64,000 nt of DNA from Paramecium sonneborni (taxonomy: Eukaryota; Ciliophora; Oligohymenophorea; Peniculida; Parameciidae): contig CAJJDN010000043.1 in the NCBI GenBank assembly GCA_905182985.1, positions 100,112 through 164,111 on the forward strand, read 5' to 3'. How positions within the stretch are numbered: position 1 is the stretch's first letter; each line of letters begins with the position of its first letter. Shown one piece after another: positions 35,872 through 51,260 of this stretch. Below the pieces are notes generated by a model. The model did no database searches. It worked only from the letters and a program-made list of their open reading frames with translations, and was not told the origin of the DNA. Made by a program: the position numbers and the translations under genes.

Positions 35872-37721
35872 ATGTTTGAAAGACACAGATTTTCCAGCTA
35901 ACAAAAACTTCCAACCTTAGATTTAACATAAACAAATCGATTTTCAACAGAAGGAGTTAAAGTTAATGTAATGTATTTTAAACGAAATAGATTACAGTCT
36001 AATCAGGTGATGCTTAATTCGTTAGTTTTCGATCATTAAATGAGTTGAATCCAAAATTTGCTTTTCCAATGAACTCAATGGATTCTTCATAATAATAATT
36101 AAACTAAACAATATAGAATGATCTAACTTAAAATAAGAAAATGATCTTAATGTTAGGAAAAACTCTTTATAAATAAAAAAATGAATATTAAGAATATTAA
36201 GAACATATGATAGTAAAAATTTGATTTAAATTAGAAAAAAATAAGAAGTGTTGCTAGAATGTAAAAATAAGTCAAAAAAGTTCCACATCGAATTGAGACA
36301 TTTAGTAATGATAAATCTTCTAACGTTATCTAATAATTTCCAAAAAAAAAGGTGAGTTTTCCTATGTATTTTAATGGAGCATATTTTTCTAAATAATCAC
36401 ATAGTTGGATACCTACGATCAGAGAAAATACAATGGCAGCAGATTACTAAAAAAAAATATATATTTTTGGTGGAATAGGGAGTGAAGTAATGGGTGATTT
36501 AATTGAATATGAAATATAAACAGGTAAATTTTAAGAAATTAAATAAAATGGAGATATTCCGCTTAATCGTTATGGTCATTGTTTGCATAGTATTGGTTAT
36601 CCAATTAATTTATCAACATAATTTTCATATGACAATCAATAATATAGTTAGATTAATGGAAAATAACTTATAATGTACGGAGGAGAGATGCAATATAATG
36701 CAGCTTTAAGATTAAGAGAAAATCTGAGTGATACAAGAATTTTTGATTTAGAAACTTAAACTTGGTAATTATTAAAACCTAACATTGAAAACATACCTGA
36801 AAGTAGGAGATCATTTGGTAGTTGTATTGTAGGAAAAGGATTGTTAGTTATGGGCGGTATTAGAAGTAGATTTTCAGTTTTTAATGATATACATTATTTG
36901 AATTTAAGTATTTTTACATTCATTCATTAGATCTTTGCAAATGGATTCCATTAGATACATAAAGAAATCCTTTTAATAAAGGATTGGCATTTTAATAATT
37001 AGTTTGTACTTATTGTAAACCATAAATAATTTTTGAGAAAAAAGATTCAAGAAATAAACCTTAAAAAGTATCTGAACATGAAGGTATTTATTGTTTTGGA
37101 GGATGTTATATTGATGAAAATAAAAATACATAATTCTATAACAATTTTATGGCACTTTTAAAATTAGATCAACCAAATAATCCTTGGGTTATACCAGAAA
37201 CTATGGGAAAATAACCACTTTCAAGAATTTAACATACAGCATCGTATGTATAAGACATGAATATAATTATTATTTTTGGTGGTAGAGATGATTCTAGAAG
37301 CCATCCTTATTTTAATGATTTATTTGCATATAAAATTTGTGAAAAGGAATGGGTTTAATTAGATATATATGGAAATATTCCAAGGCCTAGAGCTTCACAT
37401 TCTGCTGTAGCATATAAAAGTTAAGTTTTATTTTTTGGAGGTGTCAGTATGAATGGATATTTAGAATTTTCTGTTAATGTTGCAGAATTTAATCAAAATC
37501 AAATCAGATAATTACAAGCAGAAATGAAAACTTATGAATCAGCAACTGACCTTCAATCTCCTAAAGAAGAATCTTAAAGATAGTCTATTTTAACTAAATA
37601 GTACTTCTCTTTGCATTAAATTGCTCCTATTTAAAAACATAAGCAAATTAATAAAGCAGTGGAAATGAATTAATAAATCTAATAATTGTCTTTTTCTAAT
37701 TTTCCATTACATCTTAAATGA
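35872..37721 (+). CDS. Kelch-repeat protein, 593 aa
   Basis: Introns of 23, 22 and 23 nt leave exactly 594 codons. The first 150 residues are basic and low in complexity. They are followed by a Kelch beta-propeller with repeats marked by double glycines and W/Y positions: KKIYIFGGIGSEVMG, KQLIMYGGEMQ, KGLLVMGGIRSRF, GIYCFGGCYIDE, NIIIIFGGRDDSR and QVLFFGGVSMNG. A Q-rich tail of about 80 residues ends the protein. Kelch propellers are protein-interaction platforms; there is no BTB or other partner domain to hint at its pathway. The gene starts 270 bp after the channel relic and ends 53 bp from the next channel's stop. Confidence 0.87.
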
Positions 37722-37773
37722 TTTTATGATTGATATAAAAATATTATTGATAATTATCTATAGATATAAAAAT

Positions 37774-40373
37774 TCATTCAATATTCAAAGTTTTCTAATA
37801 CAAATGACGCAATTTAAGTGCTTTAATTTTAACTTTATAAAAGAATGTATATTTATTTAGACTTTAAACATGCTTATCAAGTTTTCTTTAATACTTTAAA
37901 TTACATTTTTAAATAGATTCAATGATTTTTTCTAAATTTTGTTATGGAAAATACTTTTCATATGACTAATATTAATCTGATTAAATAACAAAAGGAAACC
38001 ACCTTGCATTTATATATAAATCATCAATCATATTGAAATCTTTAAGAACATTTGTTTATTCTTTATAACTTTATCGCTTAACAGGTGTTAAATATTCTAG
38101 CTATGATTAAGGATCTCCTCCTTTCATTCCAACTTTATTTATAGAACAATCTAAATATTAGGGTTTTTATTCTTAATCCTAATCTTCTATTACAAAACAA
38201 GAAGATCGTTTTTAATCAATATTTTAAACTTCAGAGTAATTACTAGTCTTAGATCTATGAGCTATTATAGCAACTTGCAAAGAATTAGATATTTCTCCTC
38301 CTGCAGTTTCATCTATGAAATTTCTTACAGATTTTGATACATCACGTTATTATTAAATACTTTTTATTTTCCTACCAAATCTTTGTCTTTTTTATCTTTG
38401 TTAAACTTAAGGATAAAAATTACTTTTTTTAATCCTTTATTCAAGATCTGGTTTATATGTTAACATAGGGCAATCGACTTCTTAATGATTTTATCTATTA
38501 CAATACTTACATTAAAAATAAAATAATCTATAATTTGAATTGAAAATTATTTAATCTTTAATATAATGAAACATTTCGAAATCTCTTTTATTGAATTATA
38601 AAATTTCCAAAAACTTACTTCTGCTTATTCTATAAATATTAGAAAAGCCAATACTAAGTGCAGATGTTTTTGGAGGAAAATCTGTAAAAAATTAAAAAAT
38701 ACCAAATTATTAATGCTAAATCAGTTTTGAAAATTTCATTTTACTTTAATCATCTTAAATATCCACTTCTCCCTCTATAATAAAATAAAGATTTTTATCT
38801 TAAATATCTCCTCTTTTGTAAATTATATCACCAGGAGCATACTTAACTAATTCTAAACTTTTAGATAATAATTGTTAAGTATTTGATGAAAAATGATTTA
38901 TAACAAGTTTTGCTTTATTAATAACTTTTCTCTAAATATCAGTATTTAAATCAGATTATAAATTTTATGGCAATATACTTATAAGTCTATTTATGTCCTC
39001 TAAATTTTCATTTTATTCTGATTCTATGTAATATTTTATGTAATTTCTAATCCTACTTTGTATTTATGGTTCAACACAATTCTTACTCATGTAATTGTTC
39101 ATTTATAGTAATGATCTTTTATATTTTAATTTAGCATCATAAATATTTTTTAGGATCATTCCAATAGAATTCATTGAATATGCAAATATTCCACTTGATA
39201 AAAACATTACTATATCAACAAAAATAATTTCTAATTAGCTTTAGGCAATTATATCTCCGTAACCAACTGTTGTCATAGTCATTGTAGCCCAATAAAATGC
39301 ATAATTATACTTCATCCATATTGATTCATGTTCCAAATTATATTTTATCAACCAAGATTACTATCCGGATTTTAATCCAACATAATGCCAGAAGCATGCT
39401 ACTATATGAGCAAAAAAATATATTGAACAAATAAGGCTTAAAAGATCCATTATATAACTAGATGCTCCTTTAAAAAAAACATATTAAAAATAATCAGAGA
39501 AGTATTTTTAAATTTTATTAAATGTAACTATTAATTAACAGATAGTTATGCTTTCTCCAAGAATTTCAAATGAAATTAGATTTTATTAGATCATAATCCA
39601 TAAACCTAAATTTGCTAAATCATTGATTGCATTAGTTTAGAAATATTATTGAATTAACTTTTTTCTCTTTTTAATTACAATACCCTAAATTATGATACCT
39701 TTGTTAAAGGAAATAAAAATATCACAAATTAAGAGAATTATGATTAATTTTTGAATTACTTAAAAAGAATAACAATTATCTAAATTATCAAAGGATAATA
39801 AAAAAGGTGTTAGCCATAAAATAATAAAATTAAGTATTATTCCTATTGCATCCCAAATGACAATAAATAAACTTGTTGGTGAAATGATTGGTATTCTAGA
39901 TTAGGTGAAGGTTTCTTATAATATTAAACAATCAATTTACCCAAATTTTATTATTTTTTTCTGTCTTTTGTGTATTTATCCTGCAAAAGTTATTTTTTTT
40001 TATTCTGAATTATATATGAATTTGTAAAAAGATTATTAACAAATTGCCTTTTGATTCTTTCTGTTTTTAAAGCTTTCAGAAAATTTTCATGAACTAAAGT
40101 TTAAGCTTCTATTCTTGATGTTTTATATGGATATTTAAAAGTTATAGATTCACTAGTCATTTTTGCACTGTGGAATTGTTATTATTCTTAGATTATCAAT
40201 TTTGGTTATCTCAAATTATTACGAGTATTCTATTTATTCCTAACACAATCTATTATTTGTCTTTCGCTATCTTCAGAAATCTCAGATAATCTAGAAATTG
40301 ATTCACTTTTAGATGTAATTTACTTAGTGATTTTTCTTGGTTTAAAGTTAGAATATTGATTATATTCTTGCAT
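37774..40373 (-). CDS. Cyclic-nucleotide-gated-type K+ channel (second)
   Basis: The same architecture as the channel at 31358-34037. A basic N-terminus with LKTERIKRQFVNNLF precedes S1 starting at TSLFIVIWDAIGIILN. S5 is YIMDLLSLICSIYFFAHIVAC, the pore YAFYWATMTMTTVGYGDIIAQ, and the C-linker QIQSRIRNYIKYYIESEQ. The cNMP domain has LVKYAPGDIIYKRGD and IEGEVDIQD but FGIFQ in place of FGE. A Cys/His cluster (FQCKYCNRQNHQEVDC) ends with MLTYKPDLE, and a tail of about 200 residues follows. A 26-nt intron near 39930 precedes S1. Together with the first channel and the relic it forms a small family cluster. Confidence 0.87.
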
Positions 40374-40856
40374 AATTTAATTTTTAAATATTTCAGAATT
40401 CATTCATATTAAATATTATTGATGATACCTGTTTCATTATGATTTTTAAATAATAATATAATCAAATTATTGAAATTTTGTAATAAATCAAAAATGTGTC
40501 TAAAAGAACAATAAAAAGTTTTACTTTAAATTTTGAGTGTTTTTATATTATTTTATTTGAAGTGGAACTTCTAAATAATAATTGTTGTATATTATCAATT
40601 TTTATCATTATGATAATAGAAAGTATTTTAGTTTCCATTTATTCTAAAATTATATTGTGTTATCAGAGAAATTGTCAAGTAATTAGAAATTTAAGAATAT
40701 AGATAGATCATAGATGAAATATTTTTAAAATTATTTGAAAGGAGAATTGATGAATTTATATAATTTATAAAAATGAAATTTTTGAAGTGATAAATAAAAA
40801 ATAAAATATCCAAAAAAATAATTTAAATATTTTAAAACAAACATATATATGAATTA
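40374..40856. other. Intergenic stretch, no gene seen
   Basis: 483 bp between the channel start and the stop of the next minus-strand gene. Both strands carry frequent TGA in all frames and the composition is extremely AT-rich. Nothing recognisable. Confidence 0.6.
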
Positions 40857-41492
40857 TCAAACATCAATCATTCTTGAACACTCGAACTAAAATTTATTTA
40901 TAAATATTTACTAAGATGAAGGAGGTTCCCAAGGTAGTGAACCTTCTCCTGATAAAGAATACATCATATCATAGGGTTATTTCATATCAAAAGCAAAGAT
41001 TCTTTTTTGTCCGGTTATAATTTACCATTATGCTAAATTGCTTTCCCCGTATAATTCTTTAAAACATACACATAAAACTTAAGTTTAGTTTCTTATTTCA
41101 GTTGGTTATTCTTCAAAATTTTATCGAATTTTTTTCATCGGTTAAGGTAATCTATCACCTATTGAATATGCAAGCCCTTATTATGGTCTTAATTTAAAAT
41201 ATTCATAAGTTGTTAGCACTTAATTAGATTCTTCTTCAATATTTTGATCATCATTGCATTCAAAGACTTTCTTAGCAGATGGATTTGGACATGGAACTAA
41301 TCTTGAATTCAATATTTTCAAATATGATTAATTTATTAACTCATCTGGAGGATAGTAATTTAAAGTGTCCATTTGATAATTGATTTCTTCTAAATAATTT
41401 ACTTTATTTGTTTTAATATCTTTCGTTTACTATTCTAACTTTTCAATATATTCATCCATTTCTTCTCGAAGTTTTAGTAATTTTTGTCTCAT
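40857..41492 (-). CDS. Unknown protein, 211 aa
   Basis: A single 212-codon frame without introns. It begins with an amphipathic charged helix (MRQKLLKLREEMDEYIEKLE) likely to form a short coiled coil, followed by a folded-looking region with aromatic and acidic residues and a segment YEYFKLRPQQGLAYS. There is no signal peptide, membrane helix or motif that I recognise. The start is opposite a 417-bp divergent spacer. The complete frame, codon use and lack of low complexity support a real gene. Confidence 0.72.
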
Positions 41493-41909
41493 TTTCTATT
41501 TATTAAAAAAATTAATTTTATTATTAAAAATTTTTATAAAAGTGAACATTATAAATTACATACTATTTATATTATATATTTCATATAAAGTGAGTTTCTT
41601 TGTTGTTTGAAAATAATTGAACTAATAATTCGATTTAATATTAATGAATCAAAATTAAGGCTCTAAATAATAAATTAATATTTATGTAATTAACAACATA
41701 TGAAAAACAATATTAAAAATGAAATTCAAGACATTATAACTTATTAATTAGTATTATAATTTTTAAAATAAAGTAAAATTTAGATTTAAAAAATTATGAT
41801 CAATTCTGAAATTAAATTGTTTCTCCAATTTTAGTAATTACTAAAAATAGTGAAATCTTTTCATATAAGTTTCTTTACAAAGATAAATAAGTATTAAAAT
41901 TAAAAAGAA
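41493..41909. other. Divergent intergenic region
   Basis: 417 bp between two divergent starts. It is AT-rich with no coding-like frame on either strand; it presumably contains both promoters. Confidence 0.55.
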
Positions 41910-43010
41910 ATGAATAATTTCATTCTAGCTACTTTGATTATATTAACTGCAGCTAATAAAAATATATGTCCAACTGAAATAGATACAACTATATCTTGTA
42001 CAAAAGAGAATTAACCTGTATGTGCATATACTGCAGAAGGATTTGTAAGATTTAAATTAATATTTAGTAATTAGGAACTTTTGAGAATGCTTGTTTTGCT
42101 TGTCGAGCTTAGAAAGTAAATTATTATGAAGATGATATTTGTATAATAACTAGTAGTCTTTCTGAAACAATAAATACAGGTTCTGAGAATACTTCATCTA
42201 CAACATCAAATGGGAAAACAATTTATAAATGTGAAATTCCAAAATCAGACAATCCAATATGTCCTGCTGTGTAAATTAAAAATTATAATTTTAGTTACAA
42301 ACCTACTTGTGGCTTATTCATATCAAGTATTTAATGTATAAAGGAACCATGTGGAAGATCATTTGGAAATGAATGTGAAGCTTGTTCAGATAAAAATATA
42401 GATTCTTATTTTGATGGAGAATGTTAGGAAATTCATAAAGAGTATCTTTTTAATTTTAATAAATTAGAGATCCATAAAATCCACCTGATGATAGTATAAC
42501 TTATTGTACAGAACCAAGACCTTAAATCTGTACTAAAGAATATACAGAAACTTGTGCTTTCATTACAACATCATGTTTTTCTGATTCTTGTATGATATCA
42601 GTAGGAAATTATTGTGATGCTTGTTCTAAAAAAGATGTAGTTGGATATGTAAAACAAGCATGTTCAAAATATTAGTATAAATTATGTTTAAATTGATTAG
42701 ATTAATATATACATAAGATATCGATTAAAATGATCAGAAATCTGACTCTTAAAATGATGCATTAGATTTAGACTAAAACAATAATTCAAAATAATAATAA
42801 TGTAGTACATAGAAACCTAATGCTTGTGATAATGTTGTCAAGGAAGTATGTGCAACATATAAATGTTATGATACAACTTGTTAAAAAGAATATAAGAATG
42901 AATGTTAAGCTTGTTTAGATTCAACTACAATTTCATATAGTTTTGGTAAATGTTAAACATTATATGGGACTATCTTAAGTTTAGCTATATTGATAAAGCT
43001 AATTATTTGA
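41910..43010 (+). CDS. Secreted cysteine-rich repeat protein, 341 aa
   Basis: A signal peptide (MNNFILATLIILTAANKN) is followed by four similar cysteine-rich units of about 75 residues, each with paired patterns such as ICxxE, CxExC, NxCxACSD and a closing GxC. Examples are FGNECEACSDKN, VGNYCDACSKKD and YKNECQACLDST. The spacing looks fixed within repeats, implying disulfide-linked domains outside the cell or in a secretory compartment. The C-terminus is hydrophobic (GTILSLAILIKLII), compatible with a GPI-anchor signal or membrane anchor. Introns of 23, 26 and 26 nt leave exactly 342 codons. Paramecium surface proteins are often cysteine-rich and GPI-anchored, but this one is much smaller than the immobilisation antigens. 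Confidence 0.8.
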
Positions 43011-43078
43011 AATTAATATTGATTAAATATTTAATATAAGATGTAATATCAATTTATATTTATATAAATATATAGAAA

Positions 43079-44119
43079 TCATTTTATTTCAGACATTTCA
43101 ATGTAATTTAATTATACACAGTCCTATAATAGTTTTAGAGATCTGTGACTCCTTTACAAATTCCAAATATGATTCTCAGAGCCAAAAAATTCTTTATTAC
43201 ATTCATAACACACTATAAAAATAGCAACTGGTATTGTTACTAAAGAAATAATTTTTAATAAAGAATAAATTAAAACCTATAAAAAATAATAAATTTATAC
43301 TGTTAGAATGGATATTGGAGAATAAAAGTGAGCACAGTCTAAAGTAGTGGTAGATAAAAAATACGCTAAGCTATCCCAAGTAAATTGAAGTCCAAATTAT
43401 AATAAACCACTAACTTCATATTAGATATTATTATATATACTTTTTAATATTCTAATCTATACTAATCTAGTTTCTAATTTAAGAATCTAATGAGCAAATG
43501 AGTCATTTTTATTATCCAACTTTTTATATTATATAATTTTTACTAAGTACTCTTTATATTGATATAATTAATGAACACACTAAAATCCAAAGACAAATGC
43601 TACGATTGCCAAGATCAAACCAATGAAAGACAAATACAGATTCGAAATCTCATTGCACTGATAACTTTTTGTTTTTCCACAATAAAATACACACTCTTTT
43701 TATATCCATTTATGCCCTGATTTAGCCAGAATAATCCAATCAAACAGATTCCCAATCGAGCTGCATTAAATAGTTACTAATGTTTTTCTTTATCTAAAAT
43801 AACACTTATTAAAATTATGCATATTAACAATTGTAAAATCAATCCCATACATCTTAAACTAATTAACCATATGTTGGATTCTTTATATGTAGATATATAT
43901 AATTGTACTTGCAAACATAAAATAAATTACTTAGAGTACCATCTAAATAATAGCGATAACGCAAAGTGCTTTATCAATTAATAATAAGATTCCATTATTC
44001 TTTTCAAACATGATTTTCGCTTTGATTATAAAATAATAGAGGATCCCACTACTTATAATTAAATCAATCAAACTCTCTGAACATTAATAATTAGTTTAAC
44101 ATTTATATAATGCTCCCAT
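43079..44119 (-). CDS. Multispanning membrane protein, splicing unresolved
   Basis: Several strongly hydrophobic segments are present, including SLIDLIISSGILYYFIIKAK, LYLSFIGLILAIVAFVFGFQ and ILTVQIYYFLQVLIYSLLKI, with cysteine-containing loops (FYCGKTKSYQCNEISNL). The frame beginning at ATG 44117-44119 runs uninterrupted to TGA 43079-43081. However, a 28-nt GTACAA...AAAG candidate intron near 43900 would switch to another open frame, reading NIWLISLRCMGLILQLLICI, that also looks membrane-like. I cannot decide which is used or whether further introns return to the first frame. The family is unknown; a receptor or transporter is possible. Confidence 0.6.
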
Positions 44120-44371
44120 GAATTAAATTTATATTTATATAATATATATTTAGACTATTCTAGTGGTATTAGGGAATTCTATAACATTTTTGACCAATTG
44201 TTGTAAAATGGTCTTCTAAATTCAATAGTATGTCAAAATGGTTCAAATGAGAATCAAAAGTGAATTGAAAATAAGAAATATGATTAAATTAAAATACGCA
44301 ATATGATTCTAATAAAAGATTTGATTAATTCAGATTTACAAATATTTGAGGTAATTTAATTATTGTTTGTT

Positions 44372-46137
44372 ATGAACTCTGGTGAAATCATGAATGATGA
44401 TACTTCTCTTTCATCTGATGATGAAGAATAGACATCTAAAATAATAGAAAATGATCCAACGGGTCGATTTAGTAAAGTATTAAAATATATATTTTAATTA
44501 GTACAATGAAGAAATAGGAAAAGGTGCATATAAGAGTGTTTATAGAGGTTATGATAATGAGAGTGGATGTGAAGTGGCTTGGAATGTATTTTAATTGATG
44601 AATGTTACTGAGAGTATTTTAAAATCATTATAATTTGTAGATGAGATAAGAAGAGCCAAATAAGAAATTGCTATATTAAAAACTTTGAAGCACAAAAATA
44701 TTATAAGTTTTATTCATTCTTGGCACAGTAAATCTAAAAAATAAATTGTTTTTATTACAGAAATTGTAAATGGAGGTTCGTTGAAAAAGTAAAATTAAAA
44801 TCATTATAAGATAGTTACCTAAGAAGAATAACTAGACCTAAGTTAAAAGTTATTAGATATTGGTGTAAATAAATATTAGAAGGTTTGGAATACATGCATT
44901 AATAAAACATAATCCATAGAGATTTGAAATGTGAAAATATATTGATAGATACAAACAATAATGAATTGAAAATTGGTGATCTTGGTTTATCAATATAGTA
45001 ATCATTAAACATTAATTAAGAGAATGTAATCTAATAATACAAGTTCAGTATTGGGAACTCCAGAATTTATGGCACCTGAAATTTATTAAGGAAATTATGA
45101 CACAAAGGTTGACATCTATGCATTTGGAATGTGTATTCTAGAAATAGTTACTGGCAGGAAACCTTTTTGTGAATGTAAAGGTGGAACTGGTTAAGTCATT
45201 AAGAAAGTTATGGAAGCTCAAAAACCTTAGAGTTTAGAGGGTATTATGAATGAGAAAATAAAATCCATTATTTTGGAGTAAATTAACAATTATTATATTT
45301 AGATGTCTTAAACCTGCTAATGAAAGACCAACTGCTACTTAATTGTTACATTAATATTTCTAATCCACTAACTTTGATGAAGACAACTCTCCTGTTTAAT
45401 TAAATGAATCATTACTTAATTAGATTTCTCATGATAGCAAAAGTAATATGTCTTCTTAATTTCTAGATTCTTCCTTTTTCAAAAATAATTTATCTAAAAA
45501 TATTAGTGAACTTAAAAGTATTAATAATCAAATTAATAATAACCTTATCAACTAAACTAATAAACTTATCTCACTACATGAATTGAATCCTAATTCAATT
45601 AAATAATCTGAAGTAAGACATTGTGAATAATAAAATAAGTTAACCATTGATACTGGTGATGATTTCTCAATTGAATAATAATTTGGCAAACAATATAAGG
45701 AATATTATGTATTTCTATTATTTTACCATCTAGATTACTCAAAATGATGAAACCTTATAAGATTTAGAATAAAGACAAGAAAGAGAATTACAATTATTAC
45801 TTATTATGCATAAATAATAAAAATCTGATCTCTCTAACAAACTATAATAAACTAATATAACTACCATACCATATGGATCTGGGTTTTTATCTTCTAAATC
45901 ATTCTCCACATTATTTGATTTTAATAATGAATAACTTCAATAATAACAAGGAAATTAATAATAATAGTTACCTACCTCATAAGATAATGGAAAAAAACCT
46001 AACAACAAAGAGGATGAATTGAACATCATTTAATCAGTAAGATACTATTTATATATTAGAAACAACAATGTAAATTTTCTACAGAAGTTGTAATGTAATC
46101 AAAAGTTTAAAATGTCAGAACAACTATTTAAGGTTGA
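44372..46137 (+). CDS. WNK (with-no-lysine) protein kinase, 538 aa
   Basis: The kinase domain shows the WNK hallmark. The usual strand-3 catalytic lysine (VAxK) is replaced by VAWNV, and a lysine sits in the glycine loop instead ([13 protein letters not shown]). The rest is intact: [49 protein letters not shown] and [16 protein letters not shown]. Six introns (25, 26, 25, 25, 25 and 23 nt) leave exactly 539 codons. After the kinase come an OSR-like region and a low-complexity Q/N/S-rich tail. WNK kinases regulate ion transport and osmotic responses by chloride-sensitive signalling in animals and act in plants too. The in-vivo role here is inference. Confidence 0.92.
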
Positions 46138-46306
46138 ATATTAACATCACTTTAATGTTAATATTGACTATTTATTTATAATTACAATATTTTCAAAAAC
46201 AAAAAACCATCATATTTTTTATGAATTAGTCCTCATTTTGTTCTAATTTTATGTTTAACTTCAAAATCAAAATCATTGTTTAAAATTTAATGAAATAATA
46301 TAAAAA

Positions 46307-47979
46307 TCAAAGATCTAGTTTGTCACTTGTTTGTGATTAATACATCATCTATGGCACTTATTGTTATTACTATTATTAATAGCATGTCACATGATAATTA
46401 TATCCAGAGAGATATTATGGATTGGAAGTAAAATTATTATTTAAATGAGTTGGCAAATTAAGATATGATCTTGTTTGAGGAAGTTAATTAAAATTCATCT
46501 GATTATTCATTGCTAAACATTAATAATAATAAGAATTCAAACTTTAATGTTCAGAATAACAATCTACATTATTAGTTTACTGATTCTATTATTAACCAAA
46601 TTCAATGTTTGTATTGTGAACAATATTGTTTTAAAAATTTAAATTACTTGCTGCAGGTTATGCTCCTAAAAAACTTGGTATATTATTTAAAGGGTTATTA
46701 TTGATTTAATTTTAATTTTTTGTATAATTATTAAATTAATCTTAATTTAAAAAATAAATGAATCCTTTTTCTTTATTTACTAAACAGAAAGATAATTAAT
46801 TCTAATCTTCAGTTTAATTATATTCCATAACCTATAATTAAATTTAATTTGAATTTATATTAGTATTTTAGTTCAAATTAGAAGGTGTAAAATTCTCAAT
46901 ATTAATATTTATATTGTTGAAATTGTTCACATTTTAAATTTTATTGTTGTTTTGTTCATCCTATTGCTATTATTTGTTTTTTAGAGCTCTTCTATCCAAT
47001 TAAACTTTTTTTGATACTTAATCTTAATGTTCTTGTTTAATTTCATAAGAAGATCCATCTTATTTCATTCTCCATTCAATCTTCTTTATTATTGCTTAAA
47101 TTTATTTAATTTCTTCTGGACTTAACTCTTCAGCTGATGGATCTGATAAATAAGATTCTTAATTGTCATTATCACTTTCATCTTAAGATTAAGGTATATT
47201 TTTGCCGCTTTTTTCTTTTCTCATTAAACAATTGAATCTATTTTTTACATTGTTTTCACTTCTTTATAATTTCAACTTTTTTGAAATTAATGCCCATTTT
47301 TTTCCATTTTAAATGGCCAATCTCATAAGTTCTAAATCTTCTAATTATTACCATGGATTTCTATTTATTAATAATAATTTATTACCTATTTATCGATGGG
47401 TTTAAGTGATTATTCCATCTTTCTCTGCATTACTTTCCATTTCTATGAACATTAAGACCTGTAGTTTTATTAAGTTCAGTAGCAATTTAACTCCATTTAT
47501 TTCCTTTGTTCTGAGCTTAAAACTCACTTATAATCCCAACTAAAGCTTCGTCTTCATTTTGTCCCCAAGGAGCTTATTGAAGAGGTAATTTTAACATCTA
47601 TAGCCATTTTTATTTACATTGGAAAGAGTCTCTTCTCAACATCATTGATGATATAGTCTACCAATCATCTTCACACTATTGTTAGATTATAATTGAAAAA
47701 TGTTACAATTTGTTTGAAATCTCTTTTGTTGTAAGCCATATACTTTCCAATTATCCATATTAATACTCTTTTATCATCATCTGACCAGTTCTTTTTTAAT
47801 TTTGTGTTTCCTGATTGCATACTTACTTGGTTATTCTTTTGAAAGTTTAATATTTCTAGGTTATCAGGGAATTATTCTAATCCTAAATTATACAATTCTT
47901 TCATATAGGTAAATCTAACATTTGTGATGTCTTTAACTTTATCATAAAACTCTTTAAATTAAACATAGAAATCTTCCAT
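46307..47979 (-). CDS. MYB-repeat transcription factor-like protein, 538 aa
   Basis: Three tandem MYB repeats lie in residues 75-260: NWSDDDKRVLIWIIGKY...FQCKQKWLQML; PWGQNEDEALVGIISEF...QCREKWNNHL; and PWQQLEDLELMRLAIQN...NNVKNRFNCLM, with the regularly spaced tryptophans expected. DNA binding is therefore likely. Introns of 31 and 25 nt leave exactly 539 codons. The second half is a long N/Q-rich tail with no other domain and runs to TGA 46307-46309. A short reverse-strand frame inside the tail (46384-46704) is a shadow. The domain layout and length match the second MYB gene 4 kb away on the other strand. Confidence 0.87.
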
Positions 47980-48070
47980 TTTTAATATTTATGGAATTAT
48001 AAAATTATACAAATTATACTCCTCACACTTGGCTTTAAGATGTACCAGTTAAACTGACTATCTCTAATTT

Positions 48071-50725
<2,655 letters not shown>

Positions 50726-50880
50726 TATTTCTGTAAATTTACAAAGTTTCACCAATTCTTATTTTTGTAAGCTTTCTTTTTCAATACAAGTAATTATATA
50801 TCATTCTATTTTTTCATCTGCTAATTATTTATTTGATATACAAACAATTATCTTAATATTTTTTATTTTTATTATAACCA

Positions 50881-51168
50881 TCACTCAATCTACATATTAT
50901 TAAATTTATAGATCATTTTTTGTAATTTTTATTATTTACGCTCCTTTCTGGATTTATTTCTTTTAAAATTCTTTGATTTCTAATCTTTTTCTTACATTCT
51001 AGATTAATTCACATTTTTCACAATATTTTACTTAGATTTTTTTATTTTTGCCTTTAATGAATCTTACTCAAAGATTTGATTTTAAAAAAATTGATTTACT
51101 TTTCCTTTATAGAATGTTGTTTTCTCCTAAATTTCTTACAGAATTTCTTGTTGTTTTTGTTGTTGCAT
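50881..51168 (-). CDS. Small lysine/glutamine-rich protein, 95 aa
   Basis: A 96-codon intronless frame starting MQQQKQQEILQEI and ending in TGA 50881-50883. The product is strongly basic (many K and R) with no hydrophobic segment, and may be nuclear or nucleic-acid-binding or simply disordered. Support comes only from its clean ATG-to-TGA frame between two other genes. Confidence 0.5.
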
Positions 51169-51260
51169 TCAATAATAAAATTTATCATGGATAAAATGAA
51201 TATTTATATATGTATATATATAAAGAGTAATAATGGAAAATCAATGAAATAATTGGCATC

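Noticed and set aside
46384..46704. A + strand 106-codon frame starting MSHDNYIQRD
   Set aside because: It lies opposite the N/Q-rich tail of the MYB gene, whose length closes exactly with two introns; the + strand frame is a shadow.
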